From Terrimonas ferruginea DSM 30193 (lineage in GTDB: Bacteria > Bacteroidota > Bacteroidia > Chitinophagales > Chitinophagaceae): a stretch of 48,541 nt of DNA. Below the pieces are notes generated by a model that searched no databases, was not told the origin of the DNA, and worked only from the letters and a program-made list of their open reading frames with translations. Positions 25,291-34,172 of the stretch are shown one piece after another. Both the position numbers and the translations under genes were made by a program. Position 1 is the stretch's first letter. Each line of letters opens with the position of its first letter. Location of the stretch: NCBI RefSeq assembly GCF_000425585.1, contig NZ_AUDS01000029.1, positions 1-48,541 of the forward strand, given 5' to 3'.

Positions 25291-27032
25291 CAGAGATTTT
25301 GTTTTTTCATTTCTTCAATAATGTATTCACTTGCGCGCATGCTCAGGGCCAGGATGGTCCAGGTAATGTTTTTATCGGCCTGCGATACAAACTGACCACC
25401 ATCTACGCAGAACAGATTTTTACAATCGTGCGCCTGGCTGTATTTGTTGAGGGCAGAACGTTTGGGATCATTGCCCATGCGTACCGTACCGGCTTCGTGA
25501 ATGATCTCGCCGGGTTTGCTCAGGCCATAATTGTTGCTGGCATCATCATCGCCGCCCCAGGTGATGACGGCACCCATGTTGTGCATGATCTCTTTGAAGG
25601 TTTGCTTCATGTGGCGGGCCTGGCGTATTTCGTTTTCACTCCATTTGAAATTGAAACGTAACACCGGAATGCCGTATTTATCTACTACGGAAGGATCGAT
25701 CTCGCAATAGTTCGATTCCACCGGAATGGCTTCACCGCGGCCGGCCATGCCCACGCTGGCTCCCCAGAAGAAACGGTTGTCTTCTTTCAGGGAAGCACCG
25801 TATCCGCCTGCTTCTTTCTGCTGACCGTTGACGGGATATTTGCCATTCATTTTTTCAATGCCCCAGTTAAAGCCGTACGAAGGCTGGCCCATGCCGCCCC
25901 AGTATTCGATGTGATAGCCGCGCGGGAAATCGAGCTTGCGGTTATCGAGCCACCAGGGTGAGTAGATATGCGCACCGCCTACACCGTCTTCGTTGTAACG
26001 CTTGCGTCCGAAGAGGGTGGGGATAAAACCTCCGAGTGCCGCACCGGTTGAATCGTGTAAATATTTACCAACTACATTGCTGTTGTTGGCCAGTCCGTTC
26101 TCGTGACGTGTGGAAGTGGAGTTAAGTAAAAGCCGTGCGCTTTCGCAGGCGCTTGCCGCGAGGATGACCACCCTGCCTTCTACCTGGTATTCCTGCATAT
26201 CTTCTTTGTTGACATAGGAAACACCGGTGGCCAATCCTTCATTATTGGTCAGTACTTCGCGGGCCATACTGTTGGCGAGCACCGTGAGTTTGCCGGTTTT
26301 TAAGGCAGGATAAATGAGTACGTTGGGAGAGGAGAAGTCGGCTTTTGCCATGCTGCAGTTGCGGTTGCACTGACCACAGAAAAAGCAGACGCCGCGGTCT
26401 TCGTTTAACTTTTGTGTGAGAATGGACAAGCGCGAAGGGATCACTCTTACGCCGGCTTCGGTTGCGCCTTTTTTCAAAAATAATTCGTGCAGGCGTGGCC
26501 GTGGCGGTGGAAGAAAGATGCCGTCGGGATCGTTTTCCAACCCTTCGTTGGTGCCAAATACGCCGATCAATTTGTCTACACGGTCGTAATACGGTTTGAT
26601 ATCATCGTAGCCGATGGGCCAGTCTTCCCCGAGCCCGTCGATGCTGCGGCGTTTAAAATCTTTAGGGCCAAAGCGAAGGGAGATACGTCCCCAGTGATTG
26701 GTACGTCCGCCCAGCATGCGTGCGCGCCACCAGTCGAACTGTGTACCTTCTTTTTTGGTGTAGGGTTCACCGTCGATGCTCCATCCCCAGTAGCAGGCAT
26801 CAAAATCGCCGAAAGGGCGGAATTTGGTGGAAGCGCCGCGTCGCGGCGAATCCCAGGGATTTTTAAGCTGGGTGATATTTTTCTGCGGATCGTACATGGG
26901 GCCGGCTTCGATCATACACACTTCAAGGCCTGCATTGGCCAGTGTGTAAGCGGCCATGCCTCCTCCGGCACCGGATCCTACAATAACTACATCGTATTTC
27001 TTAGGTTGTTTTTTAACCTGAACGTCTCCCAT
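25290..27032 (-). CDS. GMC family oxidoreductase, large subunit
   Basis: 580 residues from ATG 27032; upstream codons in the same frame are repeat DNA. FAD-binding Rossmann motif [16 protein letters not shown] near the N-terminus, a Cys cluster [13 protein letters not shown] that may bind an Fe-S cluster as in related dehydrogenases, and the GMC C-terminal signature region with [12 protein letters not shown] and [13 protein letters not shown] holding the active-site His/Asn. Oxidises alcohol or sugar groups, with FAD passing electrons to a membrane partner. It has no evident signal peptide and is probably carried across by the Tat partner encoded next. Substrate unknown. Confidence 0.88.
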   Translation of the reverse strand: MGDVQVKKQPKKYDVVIVGSGAGGGMAAYTLANAGLEVCMIEAGPMYDPQKNITQLKNPWDSPRRGASTKFRPFGDFDACYWGWSIDGEPYTKKEGTQFDWWRARMLGGRTNHWGRISLRFGPKDFKRRSIDGLGEDWPIGYDDIKPYYDRVDKLIGVFGTNEGLENDPDGIFLPPPRPRLHELFLKKGATEAGVRVIPSRLSILTQKLNEDRGVCFFCGQCNRNCSMAKADFSSPNVLIYPALKTGKLTVLANSMAREVLTNNEGLATGVSYVNKEDMQEYQVEGRVVILAASACESARLLLNSTSTRHENGLANNSNVVGKYLHDSTGAALGGFIPTLFGRKRYNEDGVGGAHIYSPWWLDNRKLDFPRGYHIEYWGGMGQPSYGFNWGIEKMNGKYPVNGQQKEAGGYGASLKEDNRFFWGASVGMAGRGEAIPVESNYCEIDPSVVDKYGIPVLRFNFKWSENEIRQARHMKQTFKEIMHNMGAVITWGGDDDASNNYGLSKPGEIIHEAGTVRMGNDPKRSALNKYSQAHDCKNLFCVDGGQFVSQADKNITWTILALSMRASEYIIEEMKKQNL

Positions 27033-27065
27033 ATGGCGGTCATTTTCAGTCGACAATATAGCAAG

Positions 27066-27186
27066 AATGTGGAAATGTGGAAGTGTGAAAATGTGAAAAT
27101 GTCTTCCGACGGCTAACCTTATCGGGAAAGCGTGGGGTTTTGAGCAACATTCCATTTCCACATTTCCGTATTTGCACATTTACACA
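27066..27186. repeat. octamer arrays (GTGAAAAT / ACATTTCC type) upstream of the GMC gene
   Basis: At 27066-27110 units GTGGAAAT, GTGGAAGT, GTGAAAAT, GTGAAAAT; at 27158-27186 the opposite orientation, ACATTTCC, ACATTTAC. The period is eight. Together with the intervening DNA they form a large imperfect inverted repeat about 50 bases upstream of the GMC start. Confidence 0.65.
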
Positions 27187-27225
27187 TCCTTAACACGGGG
27201 GCTTCCTGATTTGAAATCTTTTACT

Positions 27226-27233
27226 TACCTTCG
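27226..27233 (+). promoter_or_regulatory. -7 element of the RNA helicase gene
   Basis: TACCTTCG is close to TAnnTTTG. It would give a 5' untranslated leader of about 130 bases before the TTG start at 27370, long for this genome and possibly regulatory, as for cold-inducible helicases. Confidence 0.35.
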
Positions 27234-27369
27234 TGATCTATTATGTTATCTCTCACTCTTTAGTTGACCTCTGATCAACAACTGCCGTGAAGGCGTAACG
27301 TAAGGCGGGTAAAGTATCACTTCTTTTTTGATAGCCTTACCATTATTATTAATCAAATATTTTAGTCAA

Positions 27370-28620
27370 TTGTTATTTAGTGAATTACAGCTCATTGAGC
27401 CATTGCTCAACGCGTTGAACGATGAGGGGTATACCCAACCCACTCCCATCCAGGAACAAGCCATTCCCATTATACTTCAGCGAAAAGATTTGTTAGGTTG
27501 TGCGCAAACCGGTACCGGTAAAACGGCTGCCTTCGCATTGCCGCTGCTTCAACTGATGTCGGAAAATGCACCCGCAGAGAATGACCGCAGAAAAATCCGT
27601 GCACTGATCCTTACTCCTACACGCGAACTGGCCATCCAGATCGAAGAGAGTTTCAAAGCCTATGGGCGGCACCTGCCGCTTCGCCATATGGTGATCTTCG
27701 GTGGTGTGAACCAGCATCACCAGGTAAACAGCCTTCGCAGAGGGGTAGATATCCTGGTGGCCACACCGGGACGTCTGCTCGACCTGATGCAACAGCGCCA
27801 CGTTTCCCTGGACGATATCCGCTACTTCGTGCTGGATGAAGCCGACCGTATGCTGGACATGGGTTTTGTGCATGACGTTAAAAGAATTATCGCGCGTCTT
27901 CCACAGCGTCGTCAGACGTTGTTCTTCTCGGCTACCATGCCGCCTGAAGCGCAACAACTGGCGAACATGCTGCTCGACAATCCGCTGAAAATAGAAGTAA
28001 CCCCCGTTTCTTCTACAGCCGATACCATTCAGCAATCGTTGTATTACGTAGACAAAAACAATAAGCGTCAACTACTGGTACATCTTTTACAGGATGAGCA
28101 GATCCGCACGGCATTGGTCTTTGCCCGTACCAAACACGGTGCTGACCGTATTGCGCGTGATCTGAGCAAAGCAGGTATCAGCGCCGAAGCGATCCACGGC
28201 AACAAATCACAGAATGCACGCCAGGCAGCACTGACCAATTTCAAGAGCCGCCGTACGCGCATTCTTGTGGCGACCGATATCGCTGCGCGTGGTATCGACA
28301 TCGATGAACTCACACACGTGATCAACTTCGATCTGCCCAACGTACCGGAAACCTATGTACACCGCATTGGCCGTACAGGCCGCGCAGGTGCAGACGGCAC
28401 AGCGATCTCTTTCTGTGATTATGAAGAAAAAATATTCCTGAAAGATATCGAGCGACTGATCAAGAAAAACGTACCGGTGATCGCCGGACATCCTTACGAT
28501 GTACCGTTGATGCACAGTGTCGTTAAACCTGTTACCGCCACCGTTGCTGCTCAACCGGCATTCGGAGGTCGCAGAACTTCCGGTGGACGCGGACGCCGCA
28601 GTTTTACCCAACGTATGTAA
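27370..28620 (+). CDS. DEAD-box ATP-dependent RNA helicase (RhlE-like)
   Basis: 416 residues from a TTG at 27370, chosen because it gives the usual RhlE start ([15 protein letters not shown]). Motifs in order: Q motif [23 protein letters not shown], Ia [22 protein letters not shown] region [24 protein letters not shown] and [12 protein letters not shown]. The tail after about residue 375 is short and Arg/Gly-rich ([14 protein letters not shown]), typical for RNA binding. Unwinds structured RNA in ribosome assembly or cold adaptation. A strong terminator follows at 28703-28731. No classical start codon is available in the right place, so a TTG start seems real. Confidence 0.9.
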   Translation: MLFSELQLIEPLLNALNDEGYTQPTPIQEQAIPIILQRKDLLGCAQTGTGKTAAFALPLLQLMSENAPAENDRRKIRALILTPTRELAIQIEESFKAYGRHLPLRHMVIFGGVNQHHQVNSLRRGVDILVATPGRLLDLMQQRHVSLDDIRYFVLDEADRMLDMGFVHDVKRIIARLPQRRQTLFFSATMPPEAQQLANMLLDNPLKIEVTPVSSTADTIQQSLYYVDKNNKRQLLVHLLQDEQIRTALVFARTKHGADRIARDLSKAGISAEAIHGNKSQNARQAALTNFKSRRTRILVATDIAARGIDIDELTHVINFDLPNVPETYVHRIGRTGRAGADGTAISFCDYEEKIFLKDIERLIKKNVPVIAGHPYDVPLMHSVVKPVTATVAAQPAFGGRRTSGGRGRRSFTQRM

Positions 28621-28702
28621 CCATGCAATCGGTGAATAAGTCAATGATGAATGCGTAAGTTGCCGTCATTCACTTATTCATTGATTGACTGATTGAAAAA
28701 AA

Positions 28703-28731
28703 GAAAGCCCCTGCAGGGGCTTTCTTTTTTT
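28703..28731 (+). terminator. strong intrinsic terminator of the helicase gene
   Basis: GAAAGCCCCT / AGGGGCTTTC form a perfect inverted repeat with seven T after it and seven A before it, so it can work on both strands. The DUF1801 gene starts only five bases later, so its promoter must lie within or before the hairpin. Confidence 0.9.
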
Positions 28732-28735
28732 ATAA

Positions 28736-29209
28736 ATGCTAACTTCCATTTCTCAACACAAGCTTATGAACGAAGTGGATGCCTACATTGCGGCGCTTCC
28801 TGCCGACAGACAAGAGGCTATGACGCAATTACGACAGGTGATCAATAAAAACCTGCCGCCCGGATTTAAAGAAGTGATCGGCTATAAAATGCCGTCCTGG
28901 GTGGTACCTCATTCATCTTATCCCGCAGGCTATCATTGCGATCCCAAATTGCCGCTTCCCTTTGTAAGCATTGCTTCGCAAAAAAACTTCATCGCCCTTT
29001 ATCATATGGGCATGTATGCCGTGCCTGAACTGTATCAATGGTTCACGGAATCGTATCCCCATTTTTCCAAAACAAAACTGGACATGGGTAAGAGTTGCGT
29101 GCGGTTTAAAAAGCCGGAGTCTATACCATTTGAATTGATCGGGCAGTTGATGCAAAGGATGACACCTGATCAATGGATCAACGTGTATGAGACGGCCTTC
29201 AGGCGCTGA
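28736..29209 (+). CDS. DUF1801 domain protein
   Basis: 157 residues from ATG 28736; ATG 28766 (MNEVDAYIAALPADRQEAM) matches the family start better and would give 147. Family features: VDAYIAALP opening, GYKMPSWVVP, PFVSIASQKNFIALYHMGMY and KLDMGKSCVRFKKPE. DUF1801 proteins are small YdhG/frataxin-like alpha/beta proteins with no settled function; some are thought to bind metal. It lies just after a terminator, so it has its own promoter. Its 3' end overlaps a 31-codon frame on the other strand. Confidence 0.85.
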   Translation: MLTSISQHKLMNEVDAYIAALPADRQEAMTQLRQVINKNLPPGFKEVIGYKMPSWVVPHSSYPAGYHCDPKLPLPFVSIASQKNFIALYHMGMYAVPELYQWFTESYPHFSKTKLDMGKSCVRFKKPESIPFELIGQLMQRMTPDQWINVYETAFRR

Positions 29210-29294
29210 TTCCCTTTACCACCCACTTCAGTTGTTCTGCCATCATGCGCATCATGCGTGCGGCATAAAGGCCGGTATATGCCATGAACCGCAT
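29199..29294 (-). CDS. candidate small ORF behind the dinB-like gene
   Basis: ATG at 29294 and TGA at 29199-29201 enclose 31 codons beginning MRFMAYTGLYAARMMRMM; the remainder is basic and hydrophobic (AEQLKWVVKG). It starts three bases after the stop codon of the dinB-like gene on the same strand, a spacing usual for coupled genes. It reads like an amphipathic helix. It could equally be chance: the frame overlaps the end of the DUF1801 gene. Confidence 0.28.
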   Translation of the reverse strand: MRFMAYTGLYAARMMRMMAEQLKWVVKGISA

Positions 29295-29297
29295 GAT

Positions 29298-29789
29298 TCA
29301 GTTTTCATCCGCGCTTGGTCCGTAGCTGCCGGGAATCGGGATGTCGAGCAGGCGAAGGTATACGCCCAATTGCGCGCGATGGTGTACGATCTGGCAATAG
29401 GTGGTGCGGATAAATTCTCCGCGCGACGAGCGGCTGTAAATAATATCGCCATTGCGCAGCAGCCATTCCGGATCCAGGTCAGCGTCTTCCGAACTTTCCA
29501 GTTGTGCTTTTGCGTTTTCTAATGACTTTTCCAGTAACACCAATACTTCATCCGTGTTGCTCACCTGGGGCGGTGTGTAAGCCTGCTTCGCAAAATCGAG
29601 TTCTTCGGTAGTAAGTACCATGGGCACCCAGCCCGGCAGTTCTGCGATATGCCCGGTCAGTTCGCGCAGGGACATACTTTTCTGATGCGGCTTCCAGTCG
29701 AATTTGTCTGCGGGCACGCGGCTTAGCATTTTGCGGGTGGTCTGTGCTTCATTGTCTAATTCCCTGAGTAGTTGTTTGATCTGTGACAT
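29298..29789 (-). CDS. DinB superfamily protein
   Basis: 163 residues from ATG 29789 (MSQIKQLLRELDNEAQ). Four-helix DinB-type protein with the metal-binding His residues in LRELTGHIAEL and YCQIVHHRAQLGVYLRLL; the tail PIPGSYGPSADE is also typical. DinB-like enzymes are metal-dependent transferases using thiol cofactors such as bacillithiol, or have unknown roles; nothing to do with DNA polymerase IV. It is monocistronic apart from a possible small ORF just downstream. Confidence 0.85.
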   Translation of the reverse strand: MSQIKQLLRELDNEAQTTRKMLSRVPADKFDWKPHQKSMSLRELTGHIAELPGWVPMVLTTEELDFAKQAYTPPQVSNTDEVLVLLEKSLENAKAQLESSEDADLDPEWLLRNGDIIYSRSSRGEFIRTTYCQIVHHRAQLGVYLRLLDIPIPGSYGPSADEN

Positions 29790-29860
29790 AGTTGGATGAT
29801 TTTTATAGATCAAAGAAACTACCGGTGAGTGACAGCCCTGTGTCAGGAGGAAATAAAAAA

Positions 29861-29883
29861 AACGCCTTTTGGGCGTTTTTTTT
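29861..29883. terminator. bidirectional intrinsic terminator
   Basis: The stem AACGCC/GGCGTT with loop TTTT(G) is flanked by eight A on the left and at least eight T on the right. On the minus strand it can end the SDR-FAH operon, about 100 bases after the FAH stop codon. Confidence 0.8.
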
Positions 29884-29887
29884 ATAA

Positions 29888-29986
29888 TGTGAAAATGTGG
29901 AAATGTGAAAATGTGAAAATGTGAAAATGACTGCTACATAAATTTACACATGGTCCCCGCCGGGGGCGGGGCACATTTACACATTA
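29888..29986. repeat. octamer arrays with embedded GC-rich palindrome
   Basis: Units GTGAAAAT and GTGGAAAT at 29888-29930, then reversed units (AATTTACACAT, ACATTTACACAT) at about 29938-29986. Between two reversed units sits GTCCCCGCCGGGGGCGGGG, a short GC palindrome that interrupts the array. The FAH gene ends directly behind it. Confidence 0.65.
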
Positions 29987-29987
29987 G

Positions 29988-30839
29988 TCAGAATTTTTCT
30001 TCTTGGGCAATTTGCTTACTGCTTCCCAACCCATCTATCCCGAGTTCGATCACATCACCCGGCTTGATGTACCAGGGTTCAGGTTTCTGTCCGAGGCCAA
30101 CACCTGCGGGTGTGCCGGTAGAAATGATATCGCCGGGGAGGAGCGTCATGAACTGACTGATATAATGTACGAGGAACGGTACATCGAAAATCAGGTTGCT
30201 GGTATTGCCGTCCTGTACTTTTTGACCATTAACGGTAAGCCAGAGACCGAGGTTGCTGTCGTCCGTGATCTCATCTGTGGTCACGAGCCAGGGGCCGAGT
30301 GGTGCAAACGTATCGCAACTTTTTCCTTTTACCCATTGCCCACCGCGCTCGAGTTGAAATGCGCGCTCACTGTAGTCATTATGCAAACAATAACCGGCGA
30401 TATAATCGTTGGCTTCCTCTATGGAAACGTAACTGGCTTTTTTTCCGATAATAACGGCGAGTTCCACTTCCCAATCGGTCTTCGTGCTGTTGCGCGGAAT
30501 CACCAATGCATCGTTAGGGCCGCAGATAGCGGTGGTGGACTTGAAAAACAAAATAGGTTCTGCCGGAATAGCTGCGTTGGTTTCGCGCGCATGATCCTTA
30601 TAATTAAGTCCCACGCACACGATCTTGGACGGATCGGCGAGTGGCGCACCTAATCTTTGGGGTGTGGGTAGAACCGGCAGTTCGTTTGCGTCGAGCGCGG
30701 CCTTCAGCCGCGCGAGACCATCGTTGGCAAAAAAGTTTTTGTCATAATCATTCGTAACAGGGGCAGCATCGTAATACTGGTCGCCGGCAAAAACACCGGG
30801 CTTTTCCTGACCAGGTTGACCATAGCGGATCAATTTCAT
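29988..30839 (-). CDS. fumarylacetoacetate hydrolase family protein
   Basis: 283 residues. The C-terminal FAH fold (from about 70) shows KIVCVGLNYKDHARE, the metal-binding TDWEVELAVIIGKKA (two Glu), LHNDYSERAFQ (Asp), the KGKSCDTFAPLGPWLVT motif and DIISTGTPAGVGLGQKP. Family members cleave or decarboxylate 1,3-diketo acids. Closest in pattern to the ureidoglycolate-lyase-like branch and to 2,4-diketo-3-deoxy-L-rhamnonate/fuconate hydrolase. The SDR gene 16 bases upstream would supply the diketo acid by oxidising a 2-keto-3-deoxy sugar acid, which suits the latter role. The upstream dehydratase and sugar dehydrogenase are not in the window. Confidence 0.88.
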   Translation of the reverse strand: MKLIRYGQPGQEKPGVFAGDQYYDAAPVTNDYDKNFFANDGLARLKAALDANELPVLPTPQRLGAPLADPSKIVCVGLNYKDHARETNAAIPAEPILFFKSTTAICGPNDALVIPRNSTKTDWEVELAVIIGKKASYVSIEEANDYIAGYCLHNDYSERAFQLERGGQWVKGKSCDTFAPLGPWLVTTDEITDDSNLGLWLTVNGQKVQDGNTSNLIFDVPFLVHYISQFMTLLPGDIISTGTPAGVGLGQKPEPWYIKPGDVIELGIDGLGSSKQIAQEEKF

Positions 30840-30855
30840 GTTGGTAAAAATTTTA

Positions 30856-31620
30856 TCAGTTGTTCAATGTTGTAAATCCTCCGTCGATGGGATAGTCGCA
30901 GCCGGTAACGAACGAGGCTTCGTCGCTGCAAAGGTATAATGCAAGGGCGGCCACTTCATCGGGGCGTCCCATCCGTCCGATTGGTTGTGTACGGGAAAGT
31001 TTCTCAAACATTTCCTCGCGGTTGTCCGGATAATTCTTTGCCAGGAATCCATCTACAAAAGGTGTGTGAACACGCGCAGGGGAGATGCAATTGCAACGGA
31101 TATTATCCGCCAGATAATCTTTGGCAACGCTCAGGGTCATGGCACGCACCGCGCCTTTCGCGGTGCTATAGGCAAAGCGGTCTGGAATGCCCACGATCGA
31201 AGCGATGGAAGTCATGTTGATGATGCTGCCACCACCTGCTTTCCGCAATTGGGGAATGCCGGCATAGAGGCAATTGTACACACCTTTTACATTGACCTGC
31301 ATGATGCGGTCAAAATCTTCTTCTGTGGTTGTATCCGCCTTACCTACGTGGGCAATACCGGCATTGTTAACCAGAATATGAATGGCGCCGATCTCTTCGA
31401 AAACGCGTAATACATCAGGTTGAGCAGCCACGTTGCATACGTGAACGAATGCGGTGCCGCCGGCTTCCCGGATCAGCGCGTGGGTGTCCGCCGCCTGTTC
31501 TTCACCCAATTCGAGTATATGCACTTCAGCGCCTTGTTTTGCCAGCAATACGGCAATCGCCTGGCCGATGCCGCTGCCTCCGCCGGTGACAACAGCCTTT
31601 TTTGTTTGTAAGGAAAACAT
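30856..31620 (-). CDS. SDR family dehydrogenase
   Basis: 254 residues, classical short-chain dehydrogenase: TGGGSGIGQAIAVLLAKQG cofactor motif, ILVNNAG, the catalytic Ser in INMTSIASIVG and Tyr/Lys in YSTAKGAVRAM, then CISPARVHTPF and DYPIDGGFT. ILELG after the second strand indicates NAD(H) preference. With the FAH gene 16 bases behind, a 2-keto-3-deoxy-L-fuconate or -rhamnonate 4-dehydrogenase is a reasonable proposal, but SDR substrates cannot be read from sequence. A TATCTTTA element (31633-31626, minus) lies just before the ATG and suggests a very short leader. Confidence 0.88.
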   Translation of the reverse strand: MFSLQTKKAVVTGGGSGIGQAIAVLLAKQGAEVHILELGEEQAADTHALIREAGGTAFVHVCNVAAQPDVLRVFEEIGAIHILVNNAGIAHVGKADTTTEEDFDRIMQVNVKGVYNCLYAGIPQLRKAGGGSIINMTSIASIVGIPDRFAYSTAKGAVRAMTLSVAKDYLADNIRCNCISPARVHTPFVDGFLAKNYPDNREEMFEKLSRTQPIGRMGRPDEVAALALYLCSDEASFVTGCDYPIDGGFTTLNN

Positions 31621-31672
31621 AGTGCTAAAGATAATCGATCACTACATATAACTGTCCTGCCGGATCATGGAT

Positions 31673-31687
31673 GCAACTGGGAGTTGC
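31673..31687. promoter_or_regulatory. palindrome in the SDR/Crp divergent region
   Basis: GCAACT-GGG-AGTTGC, perfect six-base arms, between the two divergent start codons and just before a TATCTTGC element (31701-31708) of the regulator gene. A candidate operator for the Crp-type regulator. Confidence 0.35.
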
Positions 31688-31743
31688 GGAAGATATTTTC
31701 TATCTTGCGGAACAAACCCTGTCTCTGCGAAACATATACGCCC

Positions 31744-32340
31744 ATGAGCCGACGAAAACAAGTTGATATATCTCCGCTGGTTCAATTTCTGAATAGCATT
31801 CATCCGTTGACAAGTGAAGTAGAAGACTACATTCAGGCGAATTGCCATGCGATCCGTGTGAAAAGAGGAGAGCACCTCTTGAAAGCCGGAGAGATCTGTG
31901 ACAAATATTATTTTGTGATGAAAGGCTTGTTGCGTGCTTACATCTTGTTTGGCAACAAGGAAATCACTACCTGGATGAATACCGAAAACCAACTCGTCAC
32001 TTCGATCCGGAGTATGTCGAACCAGGAACCTGCGAAGGAAAACATCCAGGCGGTGGAAGATGCGGAGCTGGTTGTTATTCCTTATACCACGCTTGCTTAT
32101 CTCTACGAAAATTCAGTTGAAATAAATGTTATCGGCCGGGTGATCCTGCAGGTATATTATGCAGATGCGGAAGCCCGTGCATTCATCAGCCGCATTCCCA
32201 ATGCAGAAATGCGTTATCAGCATTTCATCGAATCGCGTCCCGATCTTGTCAATCGTGCTCCGCTTAAATACATTGCTTCTTATCTCGGCATGACGGAGGA
32301 AACGCTCAGCCGTTTGCGCAGCAAAAAGAAGAAGGCTTGA
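31744..32340 (+). CDS. Crp/Fnr family transcriptional regulator
   Basis: 198 residues from ATG 31744. Cyclic-nucleotide-binding beta-roll (about 15-130: VKRGEHLLKAGEICDKYYFVMKG, ELVVIPYTTLAYLYE) and a short C-terminal helix-turn-helix (LKYIASYLGMTEETLSRLRSK). The binding pocket lacks the full RxxS-type cAMP motif, as in most Bacteroidota members, so the ligand is unknown. It diverges from the SDR-FAH operon and probably regulates it. A GCCGCC/GGCGGC hairpin follows the stop codon without a T run. Confidence 0.85.
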   Translation: MSRRKQVDISPLVQFLNSIHPLTSEVEDYIQANCHAIRVKRGEHLLKAGEICDKYYFVMKGLLRAYILFGNKEITTWMNTENQLVTSIRSMSNQEPAKENIQAVEDAELVVIPYTTLAYLYENSVEINVIGRVILQVYYADAEARAFISRIPNAEMRYQHFIESRPDLVNRAPLKYIASYLGMTEETLSRLRSKKKKA

Positions 32341-32354
32341 GCCGCCTTCGGCGG

Positions 32355-32484
32355 CGATGTGTAAATGTGGAAATGGAAGAACCATTCACGATTGACGAGC
32401 GCCCCTTCGAGTGGCCGGATTATCGGCCCGGCACTTCGGGCTCAGGGAGCGCAACTATTCACTTATTGACGATTCACCATTCAC
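32355..32484. repeat. mixed repeat cluster between crp-like and RRM genes
   Basis: In order: octamer units (GTGTAAAT, GTGGAAAT) at 32357-32377, heptamers CATTCAC, GATTGAC at 32382-32398, an unrelated GC-rich block with inverted repeats (GCGCCCCTTCG to AGGGAGCGC, 32399-32451), then heptamers again (TATTCAC, TATTGAC, GATTCAC, CATTCAC) at 32456-32484. The GC block seems inserted in a continuous heptamer array. Confidence 0.65.
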
Positions 32485-32513
32485 AAAAAAAGCGCCCCGT
32501 TGACGGAACGCTT
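32485..32513 (-). terminator. intrinsic terminator of the RRM gene
   Basis: Inverted repeat AGCG-CC-CCGT-TG-ACGG-AA-CGCT with a run of A on its left (T on the minus strand), 23 bases behind the RRM stop codon. Confidence 0.6.
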
Positions 32514-32536
32514 CGATGATTTTCAACAACGGGTTA

Positions 32537-32857
32537 TCAGAACCGTGGACGGTTGTTGGTGAACCGGGGAGGACGGCTTTGTCCGCCGGGGCGTGATCCG
32601 CCACTACCGCCACCAGGACGGTCTTCCGCAGCTTTAACAACCAGGGGTTTTTTTCCCAGGGAAATATCGTTCAATCCTTCAATGGCTTCCTTAGCTTCTT
32701 CTTCGTTCGGCATTTCTACAAAACCAAATCCTTTGCTTTTACCGGTTTCACGGTCCATCGCCACTTTAGCCGAAGCAATCGTGCCGAATTTCTCAAAAAT
32801 CTCAGTCAGTTCAGCGTCGTCGAGGTCGTACGGGAGGCCAGCAACAAAAATCTTCAT
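32537..32857 (-). CDS. RRM-domain RNA-binding protein
   Basis: 106 residues from ATG 32857. One RNA recognition motif (1 to about 80) with RNP2 KIFVAGLP and RNP1 KGFGFVEM, both with the aromatic residues that stack on RNA bases. The tail is Gly/Arg/Pro-rich (GGGSGGSRPGGQSRPPRF). Proteins of this kind are common in Bacteroidota and resemble plant/cyanobacterial glycine-rich cold proteins; in Bacteroides, RRM proteins affect many transcripts. A perfect -7 element TACTTTTG lies at 32879-32872 on the minus strand, about 15 bases before the ATG. Confidence 0.9.
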   Translation of the reverse strand: MKIFVAGLPYDLDDAELTEIFEKFGTIASAKVAMDRETGKSKGFGFVEMPNEEEAKEAIEGLNDISLGKKPLVVKAAEDRPGGGSGGSRPGGQSRPPRFTNNRPRF

Positions 32858-32871
32858 GATAGTAATTTTTA

Positions 32872-32879
32872 CAAAAGTA
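32872..32879 (-). promoter_or_regulatory. -7 element of the RRM gene
   Basis: TACTTTTG on the minus strand is a perfect TAnnTTTG, the same octamer as in the arsR promoter. No TTTG at the expected -33 place. Confidence 0.5.
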
Positions 32880-33062
32880 AATAACTTATCCATGTTTCGC
32901 GGGCTTTTGAGGAATAATTTGGGAAAACCCCTGGAATGACATTCCCGTGAAACTCCGGGGAATATCCGGGTTTCGGAAGCGGACTCTTTTGCGTATATTC
33001 AGGAATGACTGCCCAATCCGTTGCTGGTATGATTTTTATATAATAACCTGTAAACACGCACC

Positions 33063-34172
33063 ATGACTGCCCACCAGACGCCGCCATTCTACCACAAGTT
33101 TGCCCTTAACCTGCTCGCAATCGTACTGGTAGCCGGTATTGTCTATATCGCCAAGGATATCCTGATGCCGCTATTTTTCGCTATTGTGCTGGCAATCCTG
33201 CTGTTGCCCGTCAATAACCGGCTCGAAAAGTGGGGATTACCCAAAGTGCCTTCCATGCTTTTGTCGATCCTGCTGGCCATCATCTTCCTGGCCGGCATCA
33301 TCTGGTTTCTTTCGTCGCAGATCTCAGCGTTTGCAGACGATATGCCTACGATCAAGAAACACCTGATGGATCACGCACGCACGGCCCAGCAATGGATCAG
33401 CGACCAGTTTGGCATCAGCACCAAACAACAGGACGCCGCTGTAAAAGAAGCTACCAATGGCATGAAAGACTCTGGAACCGGCATGGTGGGCTCTACCTTG
33501 TTCGGTGCCGTGCAGGCTTTGCTGATGGTGATCCTGCTACCTCTGTACACTTTTCTGATCATGTATTACCGCAAACTGATCCGTAAATTCTTTGAAGATA
33601 TTTTCAATGAAAAACATAAAGGCAGCGTGAGTGAAGTGATGGAAGAATCAAAAAGCATCGTACAGGGGTATATGGTCGGACTGCTGATTGAAATGGGCAT
33701 CGTAGCTGTATTGAATGCGGTTGGTTTCTTTATCATCGGTATCGAGTATGCCATTTTCCTGGCTGTGCTCGCTGCTATTCTCAATATGATTCCTTATATC
33801 GGTATGCTGGTGGCCACCATTCTTTGTATGCTGATTACACTTACTACCTCCACCAATATCAGCGATGTGTTGTGGGTAGCGGTGATACTGACTGTTGTAC
33901 AGTTCATCGACAATAATTTCCTGATGCCTTACGTGGTGAGTTCGAAAGTGCGCATCAATGCATTAGTCAGTATTATCGGTGTGCTGATAGGAGGTGCATT
34001 GGCCGGAGTTTCGGGCATGTTTCTGTCGATACCCGGCATCGCAGTGATGAAAGCTATTTTCGATCGTGTCGATGATCTCAAACCTTGGGGCATGCTGATG
34101 GGCGATGATCTGTCGATGGTCAATCCAAGAGTAAGGAAACGGATTGAAAAGGCGAAGGGAAGTAGTAAGTAG
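33063..34172 (+). CDS. AI-2E family transporter
   Basis: 369 residues, integral membrane protein with about seven to eight membrane segments: two pairs near the N-terminus (residues 10-80), a periplasmic or cytosolic helical region (85-150, DDMPTIKKHLMDHAR), then TM segments including the family motif AILNMIPYIGMLVATILCML and LMPYVVSSKVRINALVSIIG. The family, named after E. coli TqsA, contains exporters of AI-2 but also Na+/H+ antiporters and permeases such as PerM, so a quorum-sensing role cannot be assumed. The last residues SSK and the TAG stop come from the AGTAAGT array that follows. Confidence 0.88.
   Translation: MTAHQTPPFYHKFALNLLAIVLVAGIVYIAKDILMPLFFAIVLAILLLPVNNRLEKWGLPKVPSMLLSILLAIIFLAGIIWFLSSQISAFADDMPTIKKHLMDHARTAQQWISDQFGISTKQQDAAVKEATNGMKDSGTGMVGSTLFGAVQALLMVILLPLYTFLIMYYRKLIRKFFEDIFNEKHKGSVSEVMEESKSIVQGYMVGLLIEMGIVAVLNAVGFFIIGIEYAIFLAVLAAILNMIPYIGMLVATILCMLITLTTSTNISDVLWVAVILTVVQFIDNNFLMPYVVSSKVRINALVSIIGVLIGGALAGVSGMFLSIPGIAVMKAIFDRVDDLKPWGMLMGDDLSMVNPRVRKRIEKAKGSSK

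Noticed and set aside
24826-25395. 189-codon ORF opposite the subunit 3 gene
   Set aside because: Shadow frame crossing the junction of two recognised genes on the other strand.
26487-27116. 209-codon ORF opposite the GMC oxidoreductase
   Set aside because: Shadow frame of a gene with well-conserved FAD and Cys motifs.
29298-29789. DNA polymerase IV because of the name DinB
   Set aside because: The protein belongs to the four-helix DinB/YfiT superfamily, not to the Y-family polymerases.
33063-34172. Quorum-sensing AI-2 exporter
   Set aside because: The family name is broad and includes antiporters and other permeases; no luxS or other AI-2 gene in the window.
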